Shown here piece by piece: positions 26,499 to 35,623 of a DNA stretch of 53,251 nucleotides. Made by a program: the position numbers and the translations under genes. Position 1 is the stretch's first letter. Every line of letters begins with the position of its first letter. Source of the stretch: Flavobacteriales bacterium (GTDB lineage Bacteria > Bacteroidota > Bacteroidia > Flavobacteriales_C > GCA-002722245); contig CANFBW010000019.1 in assembly GCA_947444925.1 (NCBI GenBank), positions 1 to 53,251 on the forward strand, read 5' to 3'. Below the pieces are notes generated by a model, which worked only from the letters and a program-made list of their open reading frames with translations, was not told the origin of the DNA and did not search any database.

Positions 26499-27584
26499 TT
26501 AAGGCTGTTCTCTAAATTGCTTTGGACTCAGCCCCAGCTCTGATTTAAACACGCGGTTGAAATGCGAAATGTTATTGTACCCTGACTTATACGCAATATC
26601 GGATATTGGCAAATCACTTTCTTTCAAAAGACGTTTCACTTCGGCAAGACGAATTTGATTCAAGTAATTTTTAAATGAAGAATGATGCCCCTCTTTCAGC
26701 AGCTGCCCTATCTCGCGAGCCGAAATACCCAATTCTCTTTGCACTTCCATTTGACTCAAATCAGGATTGCTGTAGTTTTTCGATAGGAACTGAACAATCA
26801 AACCCGTTTTATCCTTGGTATCGCCTTTAATGTCATTCGCCACAAAAGGAACCAAAACTTTTTTCTTGCGCGAAAGCAAAATCATGATCCAGTAAATACT
26901 GTAGCCAAGCAATGCAGAAATAGCATAGCCAATGCATACCGAAAAATTATCGTTTACCAATTCCAACGAAGAAATCTCAATTTCATCCTCCTTTCCACCA
27001 CCAATGACCAAGCAACTTCCTACAATAAAATAGTTGACGCGTGAGAAATCAGGTTGGTTAAAATCCGCATCCGTTTTGCGGTGCGCTCTGTACCACCAAC
27101 TCGGACTAACAAAGTCTTTTACTGCTATTACATAATCCTTCTCTCCTTCGTACAGTAGCTCATAAGTGAAAGGCATGCTCGATAACTCTTTATTAGGAGA
27201 AGTAAAACCTTTGTAATCCAAGGTAAAAGTGATGGGAATGCGCTTCGCTTTTTTTGCCTTCACATGAATTTTAATGGCGTTATAATCATTTAAACTCAGC
27301 AACATCGCCAATGAGTCTTTTTTGCGAAGATAAAAACCAACAAAGGGATCGTCCTTAGTTGACGACAATTTGTATTTTAAGTGAAGCGCCCCTAAAGTAT
27401 CTTTAGTAACAGTTGCTACTGAAAAATCGACAATCTTGGGTTCGTGGTAGGTTGCAAAAAAATAAGCAGACGGCTTGTCGAAAGGTATTACTTTCTTGCT
27501 GCTAAAATCGAATACAAAAGGCATTGAAAGCAACAAAAGCGATGTGAACACCAATACATAAATATTTCTTTGTCGTTTCGTCAT
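26499..27584 (-). CDS. Membrane-spanning AraC-family regulator with extracytoplasmic sensor domain
   Basis: The 361-residue protein has a membrane helix at about residues 8-26, an extracytoplasmic domain (about 28-212), a second helix (about 215-237) and a cytoplasmic AraC-type double helix-turn-helix (about 260-360; ISDIAYKSGYNNISHFNRVF, LGLSPKQFR). The outer domain has the strand pattern of a CBM11/CIA30-like jelly roll (LNDYNAIKIHVKAKKAKRI, VKDFVSPSWW). I infer a one-component transmembrane sensor that reads a sugar outside the membrane and controls the flanking esterase genes. Gene order (esterase, regulator, divergent esterase) and shared operators support this. Confidence 0.85.
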   Translation of the reverse strand: MTKRQRNIYVLVFTSLLLLSMPFVFDFSSKKVIPFDKPSAYFFATYHEPKIVDFSVATVTKDTLGALHLKYKLSSTKDDPFVGFYLRKKDSLAMLLSLNDYNAIKIHVKAKKAKRIPITFTLDYKGFTSPNKELSSMPFTYELLYEGEKDYVIAVKDFVSPSWWYRAHRKTDADFNQPDFSRVNYFIVGSCLVIGGGKEDEIEISSLELVNDNFSVCIGYAISALLGYSIYWIMILLSRKKKVLVPFVANDIKGDTKDKTGLIVQFLSKNYSNPDLSQMEVQRELGISAREIGQLLKEGHHSSFKNYLNQIRLAEVKRLLKESDLPISDIAYKSGYNNISHFNRVFKSELGLSPKQFREQP

Positions 27585-27630
27585 CTACTTTGAAAGATAA
27601 GTAAAATCAAGTCATTTGCAAATAAGGTCA

Positions 27631-27667
27631 ACTTTGCATTTTATGTAAATGACTTTGCGTTTTGTGT
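27631..27667 (+). promoter_or_regulatory. Paired CTTTGC operator upstream of the CE2-type esterase
   Basis: ACTTTGCATTTTATGT (27631-27646) and ACTTTGCGTTTTGTGT (27652-27667) are direct repeats spaced 21 bp apart. They lie between the divergent starts of the AraC-type regulator (47 bp away) and the esterase, just upstream of a candidate -33 element. A matching pair lies before the other esterase. I infer binding of the neighbouring regulator. Confidence 0.65.
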
Positions 27668-27669
27668 TT

Positions 27670-27703
27670 TTGACTGCGCACACAACAAAGGTCACTTCGT
27701 TTG
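27670..27703 (+). promoter_or_regulatory. Candidate promoter of the CE2-type esterase
   Basis: A TTG (27670-27672) and TTCGTTTG (27696-27703, one mismatch to TAnnTTTG) are separated by 23 bp, at the upper limit for Bacteroidota promoters. The paired repeats end directly before the -33 element, the position expected for an AraC-type activator. Confidence 0.4.
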
Positions 27704-27768
27704 CAGAAAAAACAAAATCGAAACACTAACTTGCCCTTACATTTGATTTGAACCAATAAACCAATTGT

Positions 27769-29247
27769 ATGACTAATAAACTACTTTCTACTCTCTTTGT
27801 CATTGTTGCAATGGCATTTACCCTACCCTCTTTTGCGCAAACACCAAGTCATTTTATTCCCGCCGATGACGCCAACATTCAATATGTGGGACGCATCGAT
27901 TTCAGCAATCCACTTGCTCCCGCTTACACTTATCCAGGGGTTAGTATTTCAGCAAAATTCAATGGCACCGCGATTACTGCCGACTTTAAAGACTATGCAT
28001 TTGGTGGCGCCACATCAACCAACTATTACAACATATACGTTGACAACGTATTTGTGAAATCACTTAAGATGTACAGCAATACGACCAATTACCCTTTGGT
28101 TTCAGGGCTGCCCGCCGGCGCACACAGCATTCGCATTACAAAAAGAACCGAATCTTCTGTTGGTAAAAGTTCATTCAAAGGCTTTTACATAGAGGAAAGC
28201 GCTCTGCTCACACCAGACGTCTTACCTACCCGAAAAATTGAATTCATTGGCGACTCTTGGACTTGTGGTTATGGCGATGAATACTCTGGTGCTGGCGCCA
28301 ATACTGGATTTACTTCTGTGAACGAAAACAATGACGCCGCTTGGGGCGCCATCACCAGTCGTCGACTCAATGCACAATACCATTGCACAGCCTATTCAGG
28401 TCGAGGATTGTACCGCAACAATGATGGCAACACTGCTTCAGTGCTTCCTAACATTTTCAACCGCATTTTTCCCGATGACGCAAATTCTACCTGGAACCAC
28501 AGTTCATACATTCCCGACGTTGTTGTTGTTCACTTAGGAACCAATGACTTTGCCAATGAACAAACATGGGCCAATAACCACAGCGTCTTGGACTCAACAG
28601 CTTACGTTCAAAAATACATAGGCTTCATCAGTGACTTAAGAAACGATTATGGCGTCAATACCAAAATTATTTGTGTCAATGGGAGTTCCATTTCAATTTG
28701 GAACGATTTCAATCAATTCAACAGATGGAACAACTACATGACTGCAATTTTTCAGCATTTTGCAAACCTCAATGACCACAATGTTTTCAAATTCAATTTG
28801 GTTACACAAGCCGCTCCATATGGTGAAGATTGGCATCCAGCAAAACACGAACACATCAAGATGGCCAATCAAATCACCCCCTACATTCAAAACATAACGG
28901 CGTGGCAAGATTGCGCAAACGTGACCTCTGGAACTGCTTATCTGGACGATTGCGCTGTGTGTGTTGCAGGCACAAGCGGCAATGTAGCTTGTGTGCCCGG
29001 TGTACTTACTTCTCAAGAAATTGTTGCCAACACAAGCACTTTAAAAATCTACCCCAATCCCGCCGCTTCGCAATTCGCTATTGAAGGCGTTAGCGAACAA
29101 ATTCAGTGGACCATCTACAATACACTAGGAGAAAGTGTTGCCATAGGACAAGGCAAAAAAGCAAACGTTGAGCTGCTTGCAAATGGACTGTACCACTTGG
29201 TGCTGTATTCAGCACAACAACAATCACTTTCCTTTTTAAAAGAATAA
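27769..29247 (+). CDS. Secreted CE2-type SGNH acetylesterase with T9SS sorting domain
   Basis: The 492-residue protein has a signal peptide (about 1-23, ending SFAQ), an N-terminal jelly-roll domain (about 28-150) and an SGNH domain with the nucleophile Ser163 in FIGDSWTCGYG, the block HLGTNDF and the catalytic Asp/His motif DWHPAKHEH. This two-domain order is that of carbohydrate esterase family 2 (acetyl xylan and related esterases). A cysteine-rich linker (about 383-415) leads to a Por sorting domain starting IYPNPAASQF. It is divergent from the AraC-type regulator and carries the paired CTTTGC repeats in front of it. Confidence 0.86.
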   Translation: MTNKLLSTLFVIVAMAFTLPSFAQTPSHFIPADDANIQYVGRIDFSNPLAPAYTYPGVSISAKFNGTAITADFKDYAFGGATSTNYYNIYVDNVFVKSLKMYSNTTNYPLVSGLPAGAHSIRITKRTESSVGKSSFKGFYIEESALLTPDVLPTRKIEFIGDSWTCGYGDEYSGAGANTGFTSVNENNDAAWGAITSRRLNAQYHCTAYSGRGLYRNNDGNTASVLPNIFNRIFPDDANSTWNHSSYIPDVVVVHLGTNDFANEQTWANNHSVLDSTAYVQKYIGFISDLRNDYGVNTKIICVNGSSISIWNDFNQFNRWNNYMTAIFQHFANLNDHNVFKFNLVTQAAPYGEDWHPAKHEHIKMANQITPYIQNITAWQDCANVTSGTAYLDDCAVCVAGTSGNVACVPGVLTSQEIVANTSTLKIYPNPAASQFAIEGVSEQIQWTIYNTLGESVAIGQGKKANVELLANGLYHLVLYSAQQQSLSFLKE

Positions 29248-29269
29248 GACCTATTACATTTCAAGAGAC

Positions 29270-29305
29270 GGATGCAAGAACGAAAGTTGTTGCATCCTTT
29301 TTTTA
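29270..29305 (+). terminator. Intrinsic terminator of the CE2-type esterase gene
   Basis: GGATGCAA (29270-29277) pairs with TTGCATCC (29290-29297) and is followed by a run of T. It lies between the convergent esterase and TPR genes. Confidence 0.8.
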
Positions 29306-29311
29306 TATCAA

Positions 29312-29923
29312 TTAAAAACAAAATGTATTGAATACCATACTGGCGCGAATGTCATTTGCACTCTGGTTTCCAGCATAGGAGCAATTTTTTTCCAATACAA
29401 GCACACCTTGAACACGCATAAAACTATAGTGCGCTACTGCTGCGTCACGGTCAATTTGAATGGCAATAGAAAAGTCGTTTATCGCATTCTCAAACAAAGA
29501 CATTTCTGAATAAAGGAAGCCTCTATTTAAATATGCATCCAACATAGTTGGCTTTTCTGCAATAGCTTGTGAATAATCACTTAAAGCAAAACTAAGCATA
29601 CCCATATCCGTATAGATATTGGCTCGCACAAAGTGCGCGTCGGCATTTTGTATATCGTATTGTAAAGCAGTATTGAGCTCCATAAGTGCTTTTTCATAGC
29701 GATCACACTTGTGATACAAGATCCCCAAAGCAATGCGCACTGCAACATTGGTACTATCTACATACAAAGCCAATCTAAAAGATTCTTCCGCCTTAGAAAA
29801 CTCTCCCTTTTGATCTTGCACACGCCCCTCTACCAATAGTTTTTGCACTTGAAAACTAACCGATTGTGCTGCACAAGAAAATGTGATCAACATTAAAAAT
29901 ACACCCGCTTGAATACCTTTCAT
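29312..29923 (-). CDS. Exported tetratricopeptide-repeat protein
   Basis: The 203-residue protein has a signal peptide (about 1-19, ending FSCAAQS; the Cys could also be a lipobox) and about four TPR units from residue 30 to 170 (for example ALGILYHKCDRYEKALMELN, ANIYTDMGMLSFALSDYSQA). TPRs mediate protein-protein contacts. It converges with the CE2-type esterase. No partner can be named. Confidence 0.78.
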   Translation of the reverse strand: MKGIQAGVFLMLITFSCAAQSVSFQVQKLLVEGRVQDQKGEFSKAEESFRLALYVDSTNVAVRIALGILYHKCDRYEKALMELNTALQYDIQNADAHFVRANIYTDMGMLSFALSDYSQAIAEKPTMLDAYLNRGFLYSEMSLFENAINDFSIAIQIDRDAAVAHYSFMRVQGVLVLEKNCSYAGNQSANDIRASMVFNTFCF

Positions 29924-30092
29924 TCGTTTTATTTAATTAAATTCAACCACTAATTACAAAGGCACAATTTATGTAATAGTTCTTTTGCAAAATCACTTAT
30001 TCAACTCAAATCGACCAACTACTTATTTTTACCGATCAATGAAATACACCGAGCAAAAACGTTTTGAATTTCTTTTCTCAATAGATCATTCA

Positions 30093-30938
30093 ATGCGTCT
30101 TTTACTTGCTGTTATTACACTTTTTTTTAGCTCAATTTATACTTACGCTAACACTGACGGAGGTATTCAACTTCAGGGATTTATAAAAAATGAATCTGGT
30201 TACGTCGTCGATAAAATTGAAATTGCTATTTTCAAAGGCGGCATATTGATTTGCGAAGGGAAATCTGATCGTGACGGAAAGTATTCTGTCACATTACCTG
30301 AAGACGGGAAATACCATATTATAGTTGGAAATGGAAACAACAACTATTACACCATCAACGATACCAATATTCAAATTTTGCCTTTAAAGGTATTTCGAAA
30401 AGATTTCACATTATACATCAACAAACAAGAGCTGCAACATAAAACGACACGACTGCTGGAGGCTCACGATCACCTTGTTAAAAATCCAATGAACATTTAC
30501 TACAAAGGAATTTTTTTCAACCGCTTTCCTCGCAACATGGACGAAATGCTTTTGTTTTTCAGTCCAAGAATCCCCTATTTCAACCTCAAAAAAGAAAGTG
30601 AGAAAGTAATAACAAAATATGTTGACACTAAAATGGTCAGCGACACCTCCTACTTTTTTCGCCATTGCGCGATAATTATGGGATACACAGAACAAGTTGA
30701 CATCAAATGCCTTAAGTACTACTCAGCGCGCATGAACGGAATGATCTTTACCAACACAAAAGGTTTTTTCGATGTATTACACACCTACAACAACAATGAC
30801 ATGCGCTTTTTGCTAAATCTCACTGTAAAAGGTTTTACCCGAATTCAATTAGACGAATCTTTTGAAAAACTAGGCGCCTATATTCCGCGCGTTTACGCGA
30901 TATACAAGGAAGTTGACAAGCAACTCGGCATCAAATGA
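30093..30938 (+). CDS. Exported hypothetical protein with carboxypeptidase regulatory-like domain
   Basis: I start the gene at the ATG at 30093, which puts a good signal peptide (MRLLLAVITLFFSSIYTYA) at the N-terminus; in-frame starts at 29985 and 30039 are possible but would bury the signal. A small beta-sandwich follows (IQLQGFIKNESGYVV ... SDRDGKYSVTLPEDGKYHI), of the carboxypeptidase regulatory-like type common in Bacteroidota surface proteins. The remaining ~180 residues match no family I recognise. The stop overlaps the start of the next gene by 4 bp, so the pair is coupled. Confidence 0.65.
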   Translation: MRLLLAVITLFFSSIYTYANTDGGIQLQGFIKNESGYVVDKIEIAIFKGGILICEGKSDRDGKYSVTLPEDGKYHIIVGNGNNNYYTINDTNIQILPLKVFRKDFTLYINKQELQHKTTRLLEAHDHLVKNPMNIYYKGIFFNRFPRNMDEMLLFFSPRIPYFNLKKESEKVITKYVDTKMVSDTSYFFRHCAIIMGYTEQVDIKCLKYYSARMNGMIFTNTKGFFDVLHTYNNNDMRFLLNLTVKGFTRIQLDESFEKLGAYIPRVYAIYKEVDKQLGIK

Positions 30939-31366
30939 AAATCCTCATCAGCGCATTAATCCTTGGCATTGGATTATCGGCGTGCTCGAAAGAAAGCAGT
31001 TACCGCGAAAGACTCAAAGGAACTTGGACCATCAATGAATTACAAGTAACAGAAGGCGTAGACACCACTAGTTCTAAATACATTATTCAAAACGCAGGTA
31101 TTTACAGCTTTAACAAAAGCGGCGACGGTAGTCTCATCGAAAGCAGCGACACCACTACTTCCAATAGAACTTTCAAATGGTCGGTCATCAGTAACCACAA
31201 AGTAATTCTAAACTTTAGCGCAAGCAATACTGAAGAATGGACAGTCCTCAGCAACCAAGCAAGTGCGCAAATTTGGGAAAACACAAGCAGCGATAACCTT
31301 CAAAAAGGAGGATTGACCGCTACCCACACGCTCTATCGAAAAATCAGCTTGCAAAAATTAAAATAG
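30935..31366 (+). CDS. Small lipocalin-like lipoprotein
   Basis: The 143-residue protein has a lipoprotein signal (LSAC, Cys17) followed by a beta-rich body starting RLKGTWTINELQV, the opening of lipocalin-like DUF4923/DUF5004-type lipoproteins of Bacteroidota. The start codon overlaps the previous stop (ATGA). A 9-bp hairpin without a T run lies 40 bp downstream. Ligand unknown. Confidence 0.7.
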   Translation: MKILISALILGIGLSACSKESSYRERLKGTWTINELQVTEGVDTTSSKYIIQNAGIYSFNKSGDGSLIESSDTTTSNRTFKWSVISNHKVILNFSASNTEEWTVLSNQASAQIWENTSSDNLQKGGLTATHTLYRKISLQKLK

Positions 31367-31559
31367 AGTAGTTGTTCAAAACTTTTGAAAACACGTGAAG
31401 CATCCTAAGTCGCTTACAAAAAGCGACTTAAAGTCAAATACACACATTTTACAAACTAAAATAGCAATAGGCTCGGACGTGTCTATTGAATTTACTATTT
31501 TCGCGTGAGACCAAAAGGTAGATTGAGCTGCAGATACACTAAATTAACAGCACAGGCAT

Positions 31560-33983
31560 ATGAGCAAAACCAACAACGAGAAAAATAGCGTTAAGGAATT
31601 GTCGCTCAGTGAATTTAAAGAAATTGTTTTAGCCGACTACCGCCTCGCCTGCGAAAGTCGGGAGGCCAGCCTCTTGGGCAGAAAGGAAGTGCTCACAGGT
31701 AAAGCAAAATTCGGGATTTTCGGAGATGGTAAAGAATTGGCTCAAATCGCCCTAGCCAAGCAATTTCAGGAAGGCGATTACCGAAGTGGCTATTACCGAG
31801 ACCAAACGATCATGCTGGCCATTGGCTCAGTGACTCACCAACAAATATTTGCTCAATTGTATTCACACACCAGCATACAAGCAGAGCCGCATTCAGCTGG
31901 TCGCCAAATGAACAGCCACTTTACCACGCGCTACATCAATGAAGATGGCACGTGGAAAGACATGACGAAATTAAAAATCACCACTACCGACCTTTCTCCT
32001 ACCGCTGCTCAAATTCCTCGTACGGTTGGACTTGGGTTGGCTTCAAAATTATTTCGCAAAAACAAAGAACTCCACCAATACAATACGCTGTCGAACAACG
32101 GCAACGAAGTAGTGTTTTGTACTATTGGCGACGCCAGTACTTCGGAAGGAATTTTCCTGGAAGCTTTCAACGCCATGGGCGTGCTGCAAGTTCCTGTTAT
32201 ACTTTCTGTTTGGGACGACGGCTACGGAATTTCTGTTCCTACCAGCATGCAAACCACCAAAGCGAGTATCTCCAAAGCTTTGGCAGGATTTCAGCGCGAT
32301 GAAAAATACAAGGGCTGGGAAATCATGACCGTCAACGGCTGGGACTACAGCGCACTGTGTTTGACTTATAAAAAAGCTGCAGAACTGGCCCGTGAGCAAC
32401 ATGTTCCTGTTTTGGTGCACGTTCAACAATTGACACAGCCGCAAGGGCATTCGTCATCAGGCTCTCACGAGCGCTACAAATCAGAAGAGCGCTTGGCTTG
32501 GGAAAAAGAATACGACTGTAACAAACAATACAAAGAGTGGATCATTCAACAAGCATTTGCATCAGAAGAAGATTTAAAAAAGATTGAAGAAGAGGCTTTT
32601 TTAAAGGTGAAAGAAGGAAAAGAAGCTGCTTGGAAAGCTTACATCACGCCCATCAAAAACGAAGTCAAAAACCTTTGCCTACTTTTCGACAGACTAGCCG
32701 CTGCCAGTGCCAATAAAGAACAAATTCAGCAAACCAAGTACAAATTACTAAATGGTTTAGACACCAATTGGAAAGATCTTACAATGGCAGCAAAAAAAGT
32801 TTTGCGCTACGTTAGTAAAGAAGACAGCAACGAACGAAAAACACTGCAAGACTGGCTGTTGCAAGAAAACATTGCCAACTTCGATCGATACAACTCTTTA
32901 CTTTATAGTCACGACGATTATTCAGCTATCAACATCAAAGAAGTTAAGCCGATCTACAATGACGACGCTCCTATTGTTGATGGACGTATTATCATTCGCG
33001 ACAATTTTGACGCACTACTCGCTAAGGAACCAAAACTGGTCATCTTTGGAGAAGACTCCGGTAAAATTGGTGGTGTCAATCAAGGTTTAGAAGGACTGCA
33101 AAAAAAATATGGCGAAGCGCGCGTCAGCGACACGGGCATCAGAGAAGCCACCATCCTTGGAAAAGGCGTGGGCATGGCCATTAGAGGATTGCGCCCCATT
33201 GCCGAAATTCAATACTTAGATTACCTGATCTACGGATTGATGACCATCTCTGACGACCTGGCTTCACTTCATTACCGAACAAAAGGCGGACAAAAAGCAC
33301 CGCTCATCATACGTACACGTGGCCACCGTTTTGAAGGCATCTGGCATTCGGGATCTCCCCTTGGTATGATCATCAACTCGCTTCGCGGCATCTATATTTG
33401 CGTGCCTCGCAACATGACACAAGCCAGCGGAATGTACAATACCTTGTTAAGCGCACTAGACCCAGCATTGGTAATTGAACCACTTTTGGCATACAGAAGA
33501 AAAGAAAAATTACCCAGCAATCTTGGAGAATTCAAAGTAGCCCTTGGCGTTCCTGAAATACTGGTGCAAGGCAGCGATGTCACCATCGTTACTTATGGTT
33601 CTTGCGTAAGCATTGTTTTAGAAGCTGCTGAACAATTGAAAGAATTTGACATCCATTGCGAGATCATCGACATTCAAACACTTCTTCCTTTCGATACGCA
33701 CAAAATAATTTTGGAGTCCATCAAAAAAACAAGTCGTTTGATTGTGATGGACGAAGATGTATCGGGGGGCGCAACAGGCTTTATGCTGCAACAAATACTT
33801 GAAGAACAGGGCGCTTATTTTTACCTTGACTCAGAGCCAAAAACGATTTCGGCCCAAGACCACCGTCCCGCTTATGGATCAGATGGCAATTATTTCTCGA
33901 AGCCGAATGTTGAAACCGTATTCGATAAAGCGTACAAATTAATGAGAGAGGCGCAGCCTAATAAATTCCCCGGCATCTACTAA
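31560..33983 (+). CDS. Fused E1 alpha-beta 2-oxoacid dehydrogenase (branched-chain or pyruvate type)
   Basis: The 807-residue protein joins both E1 subunits. The alpha part (about 15-345) holds the thiamine diphosphate motif starting at GDAS (190-193) and closing near WDDGYGISVPTS. A linker of about 100 residues leads to the beta part (about 465-800: GEDSGKIGGVNQG, SDTGIREATILGKGVGMA, the Pro-rich EYLDYL-type block and VMDEDVSGGATG). E1 decarboxylates a 2-oxoacid and passes the acyl group to lipoyl E2. Fused E1 genes are frequent in Bacteroidota. The substrate cannot be decided from sequence. murQ starts 1 bp after the stop. Confidence 0.9.
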   Translation: MSKTNNEKNSVKELSLSEFKEIVLADYRLACESREASLLGRKEVLTGKAKFGIFGDGKELAQIALAKQFQEGDYRSGYYRDQTIMLAIGSVTHQQIFAQLYSHTSIQAEPHSAGRQMNSHFTTRYINEDGTWKDMTKLKITTTDLSPTAAQIPRTVGLGLASKLFRKNKELHQYNTLSNNGNEVVFCTIGDASTSEGIFLEAFNAMGVLQVPVILSVWDDGYGISVPTSMQTTKASISKALAGFQRDEKYKGWEIMTVNGWDYSALCLTYKKAAELAREQHVPVLVHVQQLTQPQGHSSSGSHERYKSEERLAWEKEYDCNKQYKEWIIQQAFASEEDLKKIEEEAFLKVKEGKEAAWKAYITPIKNEVKNLCLLFDRLAAASANKEQIQQTKYKLLNGLDTNWKDLTMAAKKVLRYVSKEDSNERKTLQDWLLQENIANFDRYNSLLYSHDDYSAINIKEVKPIYNDDAPIVDGRIIIRDNFDALLAKEPKLVIFGEDSGKIGGVNQGLEGLQKKYGEARVSDTGIREATILGKGVGMAIRGLRPIAEIQYLDYLIYGLMTISDDLASLHYRTKGGQKAPLIIRTRGHRFEGIWHSGSPLGMIINSLRGIYICVPRNMTQASGMYNTLLSALDPALVIEPLLAYRRKEKLPSNLGEFKVALGVPEILVQGSDVTIVTYGSCVSIVLEAAEQLKEFDIHCEIIDIQTLLPFDTHKIILESIKKTSRLIVMDEDVSGGATGFMLQQILEEQGAYFYLDSEPKTISAQDHRPAYGSDGNYFSKPNVETVFDKAYKLMREAQPNKFPGIY

Positions 33984-33984
33984 T

Positions 33985-34800
33985 ATGGATTTCAAAAAAA
34001 CAACCGAGTCTGAATCTCAATACCAACACCTCGATCAAATGAGTGTTGCTGAGCTACTGCAAAACATCAATAGAGAAGACAAAAAAGTAGCCAATGTCAT
34101 TGAAGACATCCTTCCCGACATTGAAAAACTGGTGGCCGTTGTTGTTGAAAAAATGAAGATTGGAGGTCGCTTGTTTTATATGGGCGCAGGAACAAGCGGA
34201 CGAATGGGTGTGCTTGACGCATCAGAGTGCCCTCCCACTTTTGGCATAGATCATGGCATTGTTGTTGGCCTAATTGCAGGTGGTGACACCGCCATTCGTA
34301 AAGCAGTTGAATTTGCCGAAGACAGCACTACACAAGGTTGGATAGATCTTCAACAATATAAAGTAAGCAACAAAGACGTTGTAATAGGCATTGCAGCCTC
34401 AGGCACCACGCCTTACGTGATAGAGGCTTTACTGAAATGCAATGAACAAGGCATTACAACAGGTTGCATTACTTGCAATGGCGGAAGTCCGCTAGCTGCT
34501 GCGGCACAACACAAAATTGTTGCTGTTGTAGGTCCTGAATTCGTAACAGGCAGTACGCGCATGAAATCTGGCACAGCACAAAAACTAATTCTCAACATGA
34601 TCTCCACAACGGTGATGATTCAACTGGGAAAAGTGAAAGGCAACAAGATGGTCGATATGAAATTGGCGAACGTTAAACTCATTGACCGAGGCGTTAAAAT
34701 GGTGATGGACGAATTGAAATTAAGCGATTACGCACAAGCAAAAGAATTACTCACAAAATATGGCAGCGTGCGCGCTGCTATTGATAACATGAAAAAATAA
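33985..34800 (+). CDS. murQ: N-acetylmuramic acid 6-phosphate etherase MurQ
   Basis: The 271-residue protein has the SIS sugar-phosphate domain with GAGTSGRMGVLDASECPPTF (about residues 70-90) and later GSTRMKSGTAQKLILNM, both diagnostic of MurQ. The enzyme splits the lactyl ether of MurNAc-6-phosphate to GlcNAc-6-phosphate during peptidoglycan recycling in the cytoplasm. Its length is slightly below the 300 residues usual in E. coli, as in other Bacteroidota. It is one base after the E1 gene, implying cotranscription, and its stop touches a methyltransferase pseudogene. Confidence 0.94.
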   Translation: MDFKKTTESESQYQHLDQMSVAELLQNINREDKKVANVIEDILPDIEKLVAVVVEKMKIGGRLFYMGAGTSGRMGVLDASECPPTFGIDHGIVVGLIAGGDTAIRKAVEFAEDSTTQGWIDLQQYKVSNKDVVIGIAASGTTPYVIEALLKCNEQGITTGCITCNGGSPLAAAAQHKIVAVVGPEFVTGSTRMKSGTAQKLILNMISTTVMIQLGKVKGNKMVDMKLANVKLIDRGVKMVMDELKLSDYAQAKELLTKYGSVRAAIDNMKK

Positions 34801-35621
34801 ACGAGACCAGTTCTACGCCTAGTCAAACGCATTTGGTTTTTAAATTTCATCAGAAGAATTGCATACGCATCGGCGTAGTAGAATAAAAAATATCCGCAAA
34901 TTTTAAAATGGGGCTTCAGCTCTCGAGAAGACACTAATTTTACTTACGATCTCAGCGAGAGAAATATTTCGTACATGGCCCACACCATTGCCGCTGTTAC
35001 AAAAAAAGACTACCAAACCATAGTTGAACTACTTTAACGAAGCAGCCAACAACAAAGAACTGATGACGCATATTCTTTCAGAAACAGCGAAATCAGAATT
35101 TGGTCGATATGTCGATAAAGAAATTCGCTTCGGCAAAAGATTGGGATGGCAAACCTTTGCGCGCATCATGAAACCCAAGGTAGTCATTGAAACCGGAATC
35201 GATAATGGATTGGGCTCAGTAGTACTTTGCGCTGCCTTGCTAAAAAATAAAGAAGAAGGTTTTGAGGGAAGATATTATGGCACCGATATCAATCCGCAAG
35301 CTGATTACTTGCTCAGTAGAAAGTACAAGGAAGTGAGCGAAGTACTTTAAGGCGATTCAATAGAAAGCCTGAGAAAATTCAATCAACAAATTGATCTGTT
35401 TATAAACGACAGCGACCACTCTGCCGAATATGAATACCAAGAATACCTTGCTATTGAAAAACTTCTAAACGACAAAAGCATCATTCTGGGAGACAACGTC
35501 AACTGCACCGACCAGCTCGCTGCATATTCAGCGCAAACTGGCAGAAATTTCCTTCGTTTTCAAGAAGAACCAAAAAAATCATTGGTATCCTGGTGCCGCA
35601 ATTGGCATTTCCAACAGGTGA
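34801..35621 (+). pseudogene. Class I SAM-dependent methyltransferase pseudogene
   Basis: Joined across lesions, the region reads as one methyltransferase. An ACG at 34801 (perhaps a lost ATG) opens RPVLRLVKRIWFLNFIRR; two stops follow near 34873; the same frame continues as SERNISYMAHTIAAVTKKDY and hits a stop near 35035. One frame over, NYFNEAANNKELM runs through the SAM-binding block VVIETGIDNGLGSVV and the acidic YYGTDINPQ, is cut by a stop at 35348-35350, then resumes GDSIESLRKF and LFINDSDHSAEYEYQEY. After a poly-A run near 35575 the frame shifts again to NHWYPGAAIGISNR and a natural stop at 35619-35621. So one start loss, two stop sites and two frameshifts. Confidence 0.8.
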
Positions 35622-35623
35622 AA

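Noticed and set aside
24987-29247. Polysaccharide utilisation locus
   Set aside because: No SusC/SusD pair, glycoside hydrolase or sigma/anti-sigma pair is adjacent, so I describe it only as an esterase-regulator module.
31407-31429. 9-bp hairpin downstream of the lipocalin-like gene
   Set aside because: It has no T run on the plus strand, so I did not call it a terminator.
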